64,000 bases of DNA from JANMGV01 sp037440405 (lineage in GTDB: Bacteria; Planctomycetota; Planctomycetia; Pirellulales; Pirellulaceae), in contig JBBIUE010000001.1 of the NCBI GenBank assembly GCA_037440405.1, positions 96,986 to 160,985 on the forward strand. Direction: 5' to 3'. Shown piece after piece: positions 1 to 8,558 of this stretch; the stretch's first letter is position 1; the number at the start of each line of letters is the position of its first letter. The notes below the pieces were generated by a model. That model was not told the origin of the DNA. It did not search any database and saw nothing but the letters and a program-made list of their open reading frames with translations. The translations under genes and the position numbers were made by a program.

Positions 1-861
1 CGGTGCGTCGAGATTCTCTCGAACTCCCACCAAAGGCAGGAAACGAGTTCGCCGGACAGCATCGATGGATTCGCGACGGCAATGGACGACCGGCCCACCA
101 TCGAATAGATCGATCCAATCTCGATGTCGGAAACCTTCGGCCTGAAGCATTGCCAAAGCCGGTCTGGTTTGGTGATGCACCTGACCAATCGCGTCTCTTG
201 CCTCTTGAGGCAAGAGGCAGAGATAGATCGGATGGCGAGGCATCAAGTCCTCGATGAACTTCTTTCGAATGGTGGAAAGCGAATCTGCTTGAGGAAATTC
301 CATTTCAAAAAAATGTTTTCCCAAAGCATCCCAGAATGGACAACGACCGTCATCCTGAATGACCCCTCGCATCTCGGCGATGACCTCATCGGAAAACCGT
401 TTCGGATGAGCAGCCATGAAAGCGAAACGAGACAAACTCAACAATCTTCCTCGCCCCGCCCCTCGGTAGGTTGGCAGCAAGAACAAGCTTCCAATTTCCG
501 TAGGGCCGTCGTGGACTTTGATGAGATGCAATTCTTCCGTCTTGGTCGTTTTGCGCAGTACTTCGCAGGCGTGCTGTTCGGTAACGATTCGATAAGCGTA
601 AAAGGGCTCGAAACCACCGATCTTCGAGAAAATACACGACGTTCCGACCAATTGCCCCGTGTGCAGGTCCTCCATGACGAACACGTAGGGACTGCCATCA
701 GGCTTTTCCACTTTCTTTTGAACAGCGAACGCAGAAGCTTCAATCCGCTCCATGAGTTCTTCCTTTGGAATCTGAAGCGTCGTCATGCCGTAGGTGGCCT
801 GCCGAATCAAATCCCAAAGCTGATCGATATCCTCTTGTCGCACTGACCGAACGACCGTCAT
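1..861 (-). CDS. astA: Arginine N-succinyltransferase (AstA), 3' end cut by window edge
   Basis: Reading the minus strand from ATG at 861 gives an uninterrupted frame to base 1 (287 codons, no stop), so the C-terminus lies outside the window. The start reads MTVVRSVRQEDIDQLWDL, and the middle contains a G-S-L-F-L-L-P-x-Y-R-G-x-G-R-G acetyl-CoA/succinyl-CoA binding loop typical of the GNAT-like AstA fold, followed by FAEM-like and P-F-W-D-A-L-G-x-H-F-F motifs characteristic of arginine/ornithine succinyltransferases. The enzyme transfers succinate from succinyl-CoA to arginine, the first step of the AST arginine degradation pathway. It starts 6 bases after the stop of the upstream aminotransferase, so the two are almost certainly co-transcribed. 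Other ast genes (astB, astD) would be expected beyond the left edge. Family call is firm; substrate choice (arginine versus ornithine) is inferred. Confidence 0.9.
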   Translation of the reverse strand, partial: MTVVRSVRQEDIDQLWDLIRQATYGMTTLQIPKEELMERIEASAFAVQKKVEKPDGSPYVFVMEDLHTGQLVGTSCIFSKIGGFEPFYAYRIVTEQHACEVLRKTTKTEELHLIKVHDGPTEIGSLFLLPTYRGAGRGRLLSLSRFAFMAAHPKRFSDEVIAEMRGVIQDDGRCPFWDALGKHFFEMEFPQADSLSTIRKKFIEDLMPRHPIYLCLLPQEARDAIGQVHHQTRPALAMLQAEGFRHRDWIDLFDGGPVVHCRRESIDAVRRTRFLPLVGVRENLDAP

Positions 862-867
862 AGATGC

Positions 868-2298
868 CTATTCCGTGGTGTTGAGTACCGATTCAATGAT
901 CGAGCACGCCAAGTCGATATGTTCCTCCGTAGCAATGGCTGGGGGAGGCAGGAATCGGATGCGCGTCGGATGGCTTCCCGCTACAAAGGACATGAGGCCT
1001 GCTTCGTAAAGCGAAAACACCATGGCTTTCGCAGCGGCATCCGTTCCGTCCCCAGGCGTGAACGCAACCATCATCCCTTCGCCGAACGGACCAGAAATCT
1101 TGCCAGGATACTTTTGAGCCAAGTTGCCGAGTCGCCCAGCGAAATACTCGTGGCGACGCATATTCCATCCCTTCGGTCCGAAACAACCTTTTGTTTCCAG
1201 TTCTTCTAGGGTTGCCAATCCCGCAAGCAGCGATGCGGAGCTGGAAGTGAAGGTCTGACTCAAAAGAGGACATTTCGGCTTCAAGTCTTCTCGATACAAC
1301 GTCGCGCAAACCTGCGTTATTTTGCCGATCGTCACAATGTCAGCGAACGCATCTAATCCGTAGTGTTGGAAAGCAAACGGTTGACTCAATCGAGTGAAGG
1401 ATTGAACCTCGTCAAAAATAACCAAAATGTTGTTCTCCCGACAAAGTTCGATCAACGCTCGAAAGTAGGCCGGTGAACCCGCGTAGTAACCGCCTTCGCC
1501 TGCTACCAATTCCATCCATAAGGCCGCATACTGCCCCGGATACCTGGTGAGCATAGTCTTGAGACTTGCAACCGCGGTTTCAATGCTCTTCGCTGGCTCC
1601 TCAGCTTTGTACATGGGCAAATAATCAACTTGCACTGTTCTCGGCAAGCCAACCCGGTACTGTGGTCGATCCGTCATTTGAGTCAGCACCATCGTCCGCC
1701 CAGCGAAGCATTTTTCGATACAGATCACGCGATCGGCCGGGGTGCGATGATGGAACGCGATTTTGAGAGCGTTCTCATTTGCCATGGCACCACTTGTTGT
1801 GAGCAAACAATGGGCAAGATCAGCTCCTTGCTGCCGAGCTAGACCGATCAACTTCTCGCTGAATGCAATGGTCGCCGGATTCTGCTGTAGATTTCCTTGC
1901 ATAACCGTATCTTCAAACGCTGAGTCGATCACCGCTTCGAGAATCTTGGGATGGCTATGCCCCATGCCATGGACGCCGATCCCTCCGATGAAATCGAGCT
2001 TTACGCTGCCGTCGGCAAGTTGAACGAATGGGCCATTCCCTACGCCACTGGTCAGGTATGGAAAGTAGGTGGCGCCTCCACGGGCGACCGAAAGCCGCTG
2101 CAGCATTTGCTCGTAGGTATCGACCAATTCGGGGGAGGGATCACGCACGCCATCAACCTGGCTCGCATGTTCCTTCAACACTTCAAGCAAGAGCCGTTTT
2201 GCTTCCTGTACGCGAGGATCGTCCCGAAAATGCTTAATGGCAGCATGAACCTCAGAATACTCGGTATTTGTTTCTCTTGAATCGATCGTTCCTGACAT
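868..2298 (-). CDS. Class III PLP-dependent aminotransferase (AstC-like role inferred)
   Basis: A 476-residue fold-type I, class III (ornithine/GABA type) aminotransferase. Visible signatures are a G-x-G-x-H-G-M-G-H-x-H-P substrate-loop region near residue 110, the L-L-T-T-S-G-A-M-A-N-E-N-A-L-K cofactor-phosphate region, I-F-D-E-V-Q-S with the PLP-ring aspartate, and I-V-T-I-G-K-I-T-Q with the Schiff-base lysine. It is about 70 residues longer than typical AstC/ArgD (about 405), with a helical N-terminal extension, and in length and motif spacing it also resembles lysine 6-aminotransferases. The 6-base spacing to astA suggests it is the succinylornithine transaminase of the AST pathway. That role is an inference from context; only the enzyme class is directly supported. 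Confidence 0.85.
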   Translation of the reverse strand: MSGTIDSRETNTEYSEVHAAIKHFRDDPRVQEAKRLLLEVLKEHASQVDGVRDPSPELVDTYEQMLQRLSVARGGATYFPYLTSGVGNGPFVQLADGSVKLDFIGGIGVHGMGHSHPKILEAVIDSAFEDTVMQGNLQQNPATIAFSEKLIGLARQQGADLAHCLLTTSGAMANENALKIAFHHRTPADRVICIEKCFAGRTMVLTQMTDRPQYRVGLPRTVQVDYLPMYKAEEPAKSIETAVASLKTMLTRYPGQYAALWMELVAGEGGYYAGSPAYFRALIELCRENNILVIFDEVQSFTRLSQPFAFQHYGLDAFADIVTIGKITQVCATLYREDLKPKCPLLSQTFTSSSASLLAGLATLEELETKGCFGPKGWNMRRHEYFAGRLGNLAQKYPGKISGPFGEGMMVAFTPGDGTDAAAKAMVFSLYEAGLMSFVAGSHPTRIRFLPPPAIATEEHIDLACSIIESVLNTTE

Positions 2299-2634
2299 AG
2301 CTCGCTCGAAAAGATGAAATATAGAGTGAGTACACGCCCGCAGATGTTCCCGGCCAGTTTCCCTTCAATGCCGCAAGCCTCGCCGCCTGACCAAGAACTT
2401 CAAAGAAATCATACTCCACCCGGTCCAACCATAGAATCCCGAATCTATTGTCCGTCGAGAAAGTTGACGACCAAAGTGTGAATCTACCCCTTGAGCAATT
2501 GGGCTCAATCAGCGACCATATCGACACGTCGCAGCCCTGCAGCGTTCGCGTTTCCAGGACGCGGAAGGATTCATCAGGACCGCAAGAATGCGTTCAGTGG
2601 CCGTACCTGTCCTTCATCCACAGGAGTGAGAATT
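2299..2634. promoter_or_regulatory. Divergent intergenic region between astC-like gene and carA
   Basis: 336 bases with no supported gene separate the divergently transcribed ast pair (minus) and carA (plus), so promoters for both must lie here. Short open frames exist on both strands but have no protein-like composition. An AGGAG ribosome-binding site at 2622-2626 belongs to carA. I found no convincing riboswitch or ARG-box-like operator by eye. Confidence 0.4.
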
Positions 2635-3789
2635 TTGCCGCGAAATTGGTTAGCTGCTAAAGTTGTGTTGGAGGACGGAACTGTTTTCGACGGTTATTCG
2701 GTGGGGTATTCAGGCGAGTGTTTTGGCGAAGTCGTCTTCAACACGTCGATGACGGGTTATCAAGAAATCTTAACCGATCCGAGCTATCGCGGCCAAATCG
2801 TCACCATGACCTATCCGCAAATAGGAAATTACGGAGTTAATCGAGAGGACACGGAGAGCAGCCAACCACAAGTTTCGGGTTTCATTGTTCGCGACGCGTG
2901 CCGTCTTGAAAGCAACTTTCGATCTGAAGGGTCGCTCCAAGAATACTTAGCCCAACATCGCATCGTTGCGGTCGCGGGCATCGATACACGAGCTCTGGTG
3001 CGTCGTATCCGAACGGCCGGCGCCATGCGAGGGGCCCTCAGTACGATCGATTCAAACAATGAACTGCTCGTCGAAAAAGTTCGCGCGAGCCAAGGAATGC
3101 TTGGGCGTGATCTGGTTCGCGAAGTTGTCCCCCAAAGCATCCAATCTTGGGAAGAAGGCTTACACACTCTCTCTGATCCAATGTCATCATCAGCTTCGGT
3201 CGGAGGGAACGGAATGCCGGCGGGATATCACATTGTCTGCCTCGACTTTGGGATGAAGTGGAACATTCCAAGACATCTATTTCAGCGAGGCAATCGCGTC
3301 ACCATCCTGCCGGGAACTTCGTCGGCTCAGGAGGTTCTCGCGCATCAGCCAGACGGAATCTTCCTTAGCAATGGTCCTGGCGATCCAGAACCCCTCACCT
3401 ACGCAATCGAAACCATCCAGCAACTTCTCGGTAAGCGTCCCATTTTCGGTATCTGCTTGGGACATCAATTATTATCTCTGGCTTCTGGGGCAAAGACATT
3501 CAAGCTAAAATTCGGTCATCGCGGTGCGAACCAACCTGTGCAAAATTTGAACAACATGCGTGTTGAAATTACCGCCCAAAACCACGGATTCAGCGTCGAT
3601 CCAGAAACTCTGCCGGACTGCCTCGAAGTAACGCACAAGAATCTCAATGACGATACGATCGCTGGAGTTCGTCACCGACAATTTCCCGCCTTTAGTGTTC
3701 AATATCACCCTGAAGCTTCCTCCGGGCCACACGACAGCAGCTATCTCTTCGATCAATTCCAAACCTTAATGGCGGCGAGCAAGGCTTGA
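2635..3789 (+). CDS. carA: Carbamoyl-phosphate synthase small subunit
   Basis: Glutaminase subunit of carbamoyl-phosphate synthetase, which releases ammonia from glutamine for carbamoyl phosphate used in arginine and pyrimidine synthesis. The N-terminal CarA domain (V-L-E-D-G-T-x-F-x-G, then N-T-S-M-T-G-Y-Q-E) is followed by a class I glutamine amidotransferase domain with the nucleophile in G-I-C-L-G-H-Q (Cys274) and the H-P-E pair (His358, Glu360). The frame stays open upstream to 2491, but residues before 2635 do not resemble CarA. A TTG at 2635 preceded by AGGAG eight bases upstream gives MPRNWLAAKVVLEDG and 384 residues, the normal family length, so I choose this start. carB is not in the window. 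The gene is monocistronic here, ending at a small hairpin before a convergent operon. Confidence 0.95.
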   Translation: MPRNWLAAKVVLEDGTVFDGYSVGYSGECFGEVVFNTSMTGYQEILTDPSYRGQIVTMTYPQIGNYGVNREDTESSQPQVSGFIVRDACRLESNFRSEGSLQEYLAQHRIVAVAGIDTRALVRRIRTAGAMRGALSTIDSNNELLVEKVRASQGMLGRDLVREVVPQSIQSWEEGLHTLSDPMSSSASVGGNGMPAGYHIVCLDFGMKWNIPRHLFQRGNRVTILPGTSSAQEVLAHQPDGIFLSNGPGDPEPLTYAIETIQQLLGKRPIFGICLGHQLLSLASGAKTFKLKFGHRGANQPVQNLNNMRVEITAQNHGFSVDPETLPDCLEVTHKNLNDDTIAGVRHRQFPAFSVQYHPEASSGPHDSSYLFDQFQTLMAASKA

Positions 3790-3867
3790 AAACGCCGATG
3801 CCAAGTGGCCCTCGCTCCGTTAGATGCAGTCGTCCAGGCTGGTGATGCCTAACCGTCGGCTAGTAGC

Positions 3868-3882
3868 GGATGCTTAGCATCC
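3868..3882. terminator. Small hairpin between convergent carA and oxidase-assembly operon
   Basis: A perfect 6-bp inverted repeat (GGATGC/GCATCC) with a 3-base loop lies in the 287-base gap between the convergent stops at 3789 and 4077. No long T run follows, so it is at best a weak or Rho-assisted terminator. The remainder of the gap holds nothing I can support. Confidence 0.35.
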
Positions 3883-4076
3883 TGTCCAACATTTACAATC
3901 TCGTTCGCCTTCGGCTCACCGTTAAGCGACAGAGCAGCTACGACGAACACAACGAAAATCGGGAACGATCGGCGAACAGCTAGAAAACGAGGTGTTTCGC
4001 GACTCTCAAGTCCTGTAAGTGTATCACCATCCCTGCGGTCCTTCAGCACTGCGGCGACTCAAAACACCAGCCCTTG

Positions 4077-4511
4077 CTATGCCAAACGAGGCGCGATCTG
4101 GTACAGCACCAAATAAACGACGACCCCAGTGACCGAAACGTAGAACCAAATCGGCCAACCCCATTTCACGATTCTGCGGTGCGAATGCCGATTCCCCTTC
4201 CATCCAAAAAAAATCGCTGCAATCGCGAAGAAGGGGACCGTCATCGCCAAGACGATGTGCGAAAAAAGTATGGCGAGGTAAGAATATCGCAGAGCTTTGG
4301 GAACATCATCCGGAAGTGGCCGATGACCAGCGAGATAGTGGTAGGTTAGGTAACTGATCAAAAAAAGGGTGCTCACCGCAAATGCGGATAGCATCGCGTT
4401 TCGATGAGCTCGCTCGTGACCTTGCTTGACCAGCACTCGGCCCGCAAGCAACAAAATTGCCGCGAGAATATTCAGCGCAACGTTGACATGTGGCAAATAC
4501 TGCTCCATCAT
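4077..4511 (-). CDS. DUF420 family membrane protein (CtaM/YozB-like)
   Basis: 144 residues with four hydrophobic segments and conserved histidines in the pattern H-x-N-x-x-L-N (near residue 8), T-Y-H-Y and H-I-V-L-A, plus a C-terminal R-x-H-R-R-I-V-K-W-x-x-P-x-W-x-Y-V-S-V-T-G motif; this is the DUF420 signature. Family members such as Bacillus CtaM are needed for caa3-type cytochrome oxidase activity, probably in cofactor assembly. The ATG overlaps the stop of the upstream SCO gene by four bases, implying translational coupling. It is the last gene of the minus-strand oxidase-assembly operon. Confidence 0.85.
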   Translation of the reverse strand: MMEQYLPHVNVALNILAAILLLAGRVLVKQGHERAHRNAMLSAFAVSTLFLISYLTYHYLAGHRPLPDDVPKALRYSYLAILFSHIVLAMTVPFFAIAAIFFGWKGNRHSHRRIVKWGWPIWFYVSVTGVVVYLVLYQIAPRLA

Positions 4512-5233
4512 TCACTCTCGACTCTCTTCAGGGAAGTCAGCATCGTTCGCAGGTCTCGTTCCAGCGCCTGCATCTCCTCAGGATCATGCCAATCATAGTC
4601 CGTAAGGATCTGCCCTCGCTCATCCACGAGGAGCAATTTCTCGATGTGGAACCGCGGTGAATGCAACCCATTGAAGAAGACTTCGGCAGAAACTCGACGA
4701 AGATAATCCCAATCTCCAGTCAAAAACAGCCACTTATCCGGGCTGGCTCCGATTCGATTCGCGTACTCCCTGAGCACTTCAGGAGTATCGTATTCAGGAT
4801 CGCAGGTAATACTGACGAAGCGAACCGCTTCATCGCGAAACTTGGTTTGAAGTAGTTTCACTTTGTCGTTCTGCTGCACGCAGATACTTGGGCATCGTGA
4901 GAAAAAGAAGCTTGCGACGTAGGGCTGTCCATGCAGTTCCTGATCGGTCACTGTCGCCCCCGAGCGTTCGGTTAGTGCAAAACCTCTCAGCCACTGCTCC
5001 GGGGTCATCGCACCGACTTGTTCTCGCAGGGTGCGATAGTACTCGCGGCGACCTTCGATTTTGGCATCAATCGACTGTACGACGGCTCGACCAGCATCGC
5101 TGTCTACCCTGACTTGTTGTGGATACGTCTGAACTTGGTCAGACTTTTTGTTTGAACCGGAGCGACTTGTCATCCAAGCTGCCGTGACAGCCGCACAGGC
5201 CGTGCAAGCGATGATCACTAAATGCCGTTTCAT
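4508..5233 (-). CDS. SCO1/SenC/PrrC family copper chaperone (first copy)
   Basis: 241 residues with an N-terminal signal anchor (residues 5-20) and a thioredoxin-fold SCO domain. The copper-binding motif is C114-P-S-I-C118 and the third ligand is likely His196 in F-H-I-E-K-L-L-L-V-D. It also shows the family motif V-S-I-T-C-D-P-E-Y-D-T-P. SCO proteins deliver copper to, or reduce, the CuA site of cytochrome oxidase subunit II in the periplasm. It lies between ctaB and the DUF420 gene, overlapping the latter by four bases. A second SCO with a different architecture sits in the plus-strand oxidase operon at 29595-30539. Confidence 0.88.
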   Translation of the reverse strand: MKRHLVIIACTACAAVTAAWMTSRSGSNKKSDQVQTYPQQVRVDSDAGRAVVQSIDAKIEGRREYYRTLREQVGAMTPEQWLRGFALTERSGATVTDQELHGQPYVASFFFSRCPSICVQQNDKVKLLQTKFRDEAVRFVSITCDPEYDTPEVLREYANRIGASPDKWLFLTGDWDYLRRVSAEVFFNGLHSPRFHIEKLLLVDERGQILTDYDWHDPEEMQALERDLRTMLTSLKRVESE

Positions 5234-5263
5234 GTTACCACCTCTCCCTGCCCAGTTTCTTGA

Positions 5264-6211
5264 CTAATCGAGCCAAACGCGCGAGAGCACCAAAATGAGG
5301 ATGCCCGGCAAGTACAGAAGCGAACTTCGCAGAAGGGTTCGAGCGCTGGCATCCGTCGCAGCATAGAAAAACCGTATGGAGGCAGCCAGTTGAACGAGAC
5401 AAATCGCAACCGCTCCCATGCCAATCACCCAACTTTTCAGGTCCTGTGGCTGAATTACAAATAAACTCAACGGAATCAAAGCCGCAGCTCCAATCACGGC
5501 ATGGTACCCAGCCAATTTGCCAGTTGGGTCCATGCTGGTCACCATCTTGAAACCAGCTCTGCCGTATTCCTCGCGGTACATCCAAGCGATTGCCATGAAG
5601 TGAGGAAACTGCCAGACGACGACAACCAAAAACAAGAACCAAACGCGGCTGTCGCTGAACGCACCCTCCGCCGCTGCCCATCCAATCATGACGGGCAATG
5701 CACCCGGCAGCGTTCCGATCGCCGTATTCCACCAACTGCGCGTTTTCATGGGAGTATACGCCCCCAAGTAAAGTGCCCATGTTAGAAAGGCGATACAGGT
5801 GGCGATGACATTGGCTCCTACGAGGAGCAATGCGACCCCCAATGCAAGTGTCAGGATCCCAAAACAAGCAACTTCCAACGAAGTCAATCGCCCCTGCGGC
5901 AAAGGCCTCTGACAGGTTCGTCGCATCAAGGAATCGAGGTCCCGTTCCATCCATTGATTCAGAACGCTCGCGCTCGCAGCCACCAAGGCAGTGCCAACCA
6001 ATGCAAAGAACAACAGTCTGCCACTCAAGGTTGCTTCGGGAACAATGACCATTGCCACAAGTGTCGTCAAAACAATCATCAAAACGATGCGAGGCTTCGT
6101 CAATTCAACGTAATCGCGGAATACGCTCGACCAGCCAATGGCATGCAGATTGGAGCCGGAGGGGAGGCTCAAGTGAATACCTGATTCGGATGGAGCAATT
6201 TCCTTCATCAA
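5264..6211 (-). CDS. ctaB: Protoheme IX farnesyltransferase (heme O synthase)
   Basis: UbiA-superfamily integral membrane prenyltransferase of 315 residues that attaches a farnesyl group to heme b to give heme O. The first prenyl-diphosphate/Mg site appears as N-Q-W-M-E-R-D-L-D-S-L-M-R-R-T and is followed by R-P-L-P-Q-G; the second region is W-M-Y-R-E-E-Y-G-R-A-G-F-K-M, typical of CyoE/CtaB. Multiple hydrophobic helices span the rest. It lies 22 bases downstream of ctaA and 30 bases upstream of the SCO gene, consistent with one operon for heme A and copper centre supply. Start ATG at 6211 gives a hydrophilic leader of about 25 residues; the second codon is also ATG. Confidence 0.93.
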   Translation of the reverse strand: MMKEIAPSESGIHLSLPSGSNLHAIGWSSVFRDYVELTKPRIVLMIVLTTLVAMVIVPEATLSGRLLFFALVGTALVAASASVLNQWMERDLDSLMRRTCQRPLPQGRLTSLEVACFGILTLALGVALLLVGANVIATCIAFLTWALYLGAYTPMKTRSWWNTAIGTLPGALPVMIGWAAAEGAFSDSRVWFLFLVVVVWQFPHFMAIAWMYREEYGRAGFKMVTSMDPTGKLAGYHAVIGAAALIPLSLFVIQPQDLKSWVIGMGAVAICLVQLAASIRFFYAATDASARTLLRSSLLYLPGILILVLSRVWLD

Positions 6212-6233
6212 TAGCCCTCTCTTCGGACGCCTC

Positions 6234-7208
6234 TTAGAGACGGACCCTCTTCAAACGGAACACGGTACACACGAGAATGGTCGCACATCCGATGATCAAC
6301 GATCCCATAGCTTGGTGGCCGGTGATGACCAAGGATTCTCGCCACCCTCGTGCATCGATTCGATAGATCGCCAACCATCGATTCAATTCCTGCCATGGGA
6401 GAGCATAATTGAAAATCCAAGTCGCGATCCCAAGAGTAATTTGTATTCCCAGTAACGCGATCAGAATCTGCGATACTCTGACAACGACCTTGGAAGACGC
6501 GACTGCGGGGCTACCGCTGAGCCAGCCAACAGCAAGAATCAAAATCGTCAGTATCACTGCGAACGTTAAATGGAGATGAACAAAGAACGTAAATGTTACT
6601 GGCCGAAACCAAACCTGAATATGCCTTAATTGCGCCCCGATGACCAATTGACAAATTGCCGCAACAAGAAGGAGCGACGACCAGAGCAAAAGCCTTTTAT
6701 CGATTCCCAAGTTTGAATCGGCGAACTGCCACCATCGGGTCATCATGACGGTTGTTCCCATGGCAAGTGCAAAGAACAAGGGACCGGTGCAGCCATGGAT
6801 CATGGCGAACGTTCGCTCATCCATGAGGACTCGAACGCCTCCCAGCACGCCTTGGCCAATAACCGCTGCCAAGATGAACCAAGTCCACAACTTCATCCAA
6901 GCTCGACGTTCGCGAAAATGAGCGACCGCCACCAGAGCAATCGCGAGCATGCCCACGACGATGCCAAGCAGTCGATGGCCATGCTCGACAAAAAGGTCGA
7001 ATGGCCCTGCAATCCAAGTGCTTATCGGATAGAGAAGCAGGTTGTAACCGAACGTATTCGGCCAATCCGGAACGGCCATACCTGCGTCGTAGGTCGTGAC
7101 TAATCCGCCGACCCAAATCAAGGGGAATGTCATGAAGGTCATGGTTGCCGCAACGCGGAATAGCCACGGTTCGATCGATTCCTTTTTCTGATCAGCCAAA
7201 TCAACCAA
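6234..7208 (-). CDS. ctaA: Heme A synthase (COX15/CtaA family)
   Basis: 324-residue multi-spanning membrane protein that oxidises the C8 methyl of heme O to the formyl group of heme A. Visible family features are V-G-G-L-V-T-T-Y-D-A-G-M-A-V-P-D-W-P near residues 33-50, the glutamate-histidine pair E75-H76-G-H-R in the first heme-binding segment, H-G-C-T-G-P, H-L-H-L-T-F-A and H-Q-A-M-G in later helices. It follows the cytochrome c gene after only 9 bases and precedes ctaB, so heme O and heme A synthesis are made together. The product presumably feeds the A2-type oxidase encoded at 31.6 kb. Confidence 0.92.
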   Translation of the reverse strand: MVDLADQKKESIEPWLFRVAATMTFMTFPLIWVGGLVTTYDAGMAVPDWPNTFGYNLLLYPISTWIAGPFDLFVEHGHRLLGIVVGMLAIALVAVAHFRERRAWMKLWTWFILAAVIGQGVLGGVRVLMDERTFAMIHGCTGPLFFALAMGTTVMMTRWWQFADSNLGIDKRLLLWSSLLLVAAICQLVIGAQLRHIQVWFRPVTFTFFVHLHLTFAVILTILILAVGWLSGSPAVASSKVVVRVSQILIALLGIQITLGIATWIFNYALPWQELNRWLAIYRIDARGWRESLVITGHQAMGSLIIGCATILVCTVFRLKRVRL

Positions 7209-7217
7209 CGGAGAACC

Positions 7218-8558
7218 TCACTGAATTCTTGATTCGATTTGCGAAAGCGACAGAATGAACTGCACCAAATCCCATATCTGATCGTCGTTTAAGCCATCCG
7301 GGTAGGTTGAGGCCCTCAATACAGCCGGCATCGAACTTCCATCGATCCCGTAGGCGATACGATGGAAAATATCCTCAGGCTTGCTTCCTCCTCGGAACGC
7401 ACCGAGCTGAAGATTTCGCGGCGAATTGCGAACCGGCTTGAGAGCCCCCAGTTTTCTAAGAGGCTTCCACTCTTCGGGACGATCTGGATCGATGCCGGCC
7501 CGTATCGTCCAGTCCTTTGTCCATTCATCAAAGTCCTTCGAAGTACCGTTCCCCAAACCCTCAGGACCGTGACAACTCGAACAACCTGTAAGCTGACTCC
7601 TAAAAAGTTCACGACCACGCTCGACCGATTTCATATCCAAGTTCCATGTCTTGGAATTCTCAGAAAATTCCAGGTTGGATTCAGGAGCGACTTGCACAGA
7701 TTTTTCAGCTTGGGACCAGGACTGTGCAACCCAGCGCAGTTCCTTCGTCAGGCGATCTTGTTGCCGTGTGTAGGCTTCCGTACCCTCCTTCAGTAACGGA
7801 TCGTAAAATCGGCCCTCGACGAAATCCCACTCCAAAGCGGCCGCCGTTATCAAACGTCGTTCCACTTCACCACGAATCGAAAGATAGACGACGTACTCGA
7901 CCAACACATCGATATCGTCTTCGAAGTGCTTCGTGCGAGCGAGCGATGCAAACGACGGCATCGACGTGCCCGGAATGCCTTCGAGCAACGTTCTCTTCAA
8001 GTCTTCACGAGTCGGCTTGACTCCAATGGGCGTCGATTTGAACTTGAAGGTTCCGCGACGAAAATCGCGCGGGTACGGCGATAGAAGCCCTGCGGTTGGT
8101 CCGACCCCATCACCCGCTAGCCCGTGACAAACCGCACAATGCTTGCGGTACAACCCCCGTTCGATCCCATCTTCTCTCCGACCGACCGGGCCCGAAGCAA
8201 GCTTCAGTTTTTCAATTTCCAGATTCCATAACTCGGAAGCTTGCTCCGGCCATCTTGGATCGTCGGGAGTGCCAAACCAATCTTGCAAACACGCCTGAAT
8301 TTCCTCACGAACACCTTCCAGCGATCCTCCTGACTCCCTTTCCATGCGAACGATATGGAGTTCATTCTCTAAAAACGAGTTCGTTCGCCGACCGCAACCA
8401 ACGAATAACAGTAATCCGAACAGCATGCATAAAAAAGCCGCCTTGCTCGACCCGATGCTCGGACTGAAAGGCAATCTCCGTTGCTCGCGCGAATCAGCTT
8501 TCCGAATTGGAACAACCTTTCGCAACTGACAACTCATCGGAAGGTAAATAGAAAACAT
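7218..8558 (-). CDS. Dicluster cytochrome c, probable lipoprotein
   Basis: Two c-type heme motifs are present: C-A-V-C-H-G in the middle and C-S-S-C-H-G in the C-terminal third, each followed by a distal methionine (T-S-M-P-S-F and S-S-M-P-A-V). A hydrophobic stretch ending L-L-L-F-V-G-C suggests a lipobox, so the protein is probably anchored and exposed to the periplasm. The frame is open to 8774; residues before the ATG at 8558 look non-coding, and even from 8558 the leader before the hydrophobic core is long (about 45 residues). ATG at 8537 is an alternative, and no ribosome-binding site decides. As first gene of the heme A/SCO operon it may carry electrons near the oxidase, but the partner is unknown. 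Confidence 0.8.
   Translation of the reverse strand: MFSIYLPMSCQLRKVVPIRKADSREQRRLPFSPSIGSSKAAFLCMLFGLLLFVGCGRRTNSFLENELHIVRMERESGGSLEGVREEIQACLQDWFGTPDDPRWPEQASELWNLEIEKLKLASGPVGRREDGIERGLYRKHCAVCHGLAGDGVGPTAGLLSPYPRDFRRGTFKFKSTPIGVKPTREDLKRTLLEGIPGTSMPSFASLARTKHFEDDIDVLVEYVVYLSIRGEVERRLITAAALEWDFVEGRFYDPLLKEGTEAYTRQQDRLTKELRWVAQSWSQAEKSVQVAPESNLEFSENSKTWNLDMKSVERGRELFRSQLTGCSSCHGPEGLGNGTSKDFDEWTKDWTIRAGIDPDRPEEWKPLRKLGALKPVRNSPRNLQLGAFRGGSKPEDIFHRIAYGIDGSSMPAVLRASTYPDGLNDDQIWDLVQFILSLSQIESRIQ

Noticed and set aside
124..846. 240-codon plus-strand frame opposite astA
   Set aside because: It is the antisense shadow of astA, whose minus-strand product shows clear family motifs.
4074..4349. 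Plus-strand open frame opposite the DUF420 gene
   Set aside because: It lies entirely antisense to a well-supported membrane protein, has a composition rich in Arg and Pro, and no start signal.
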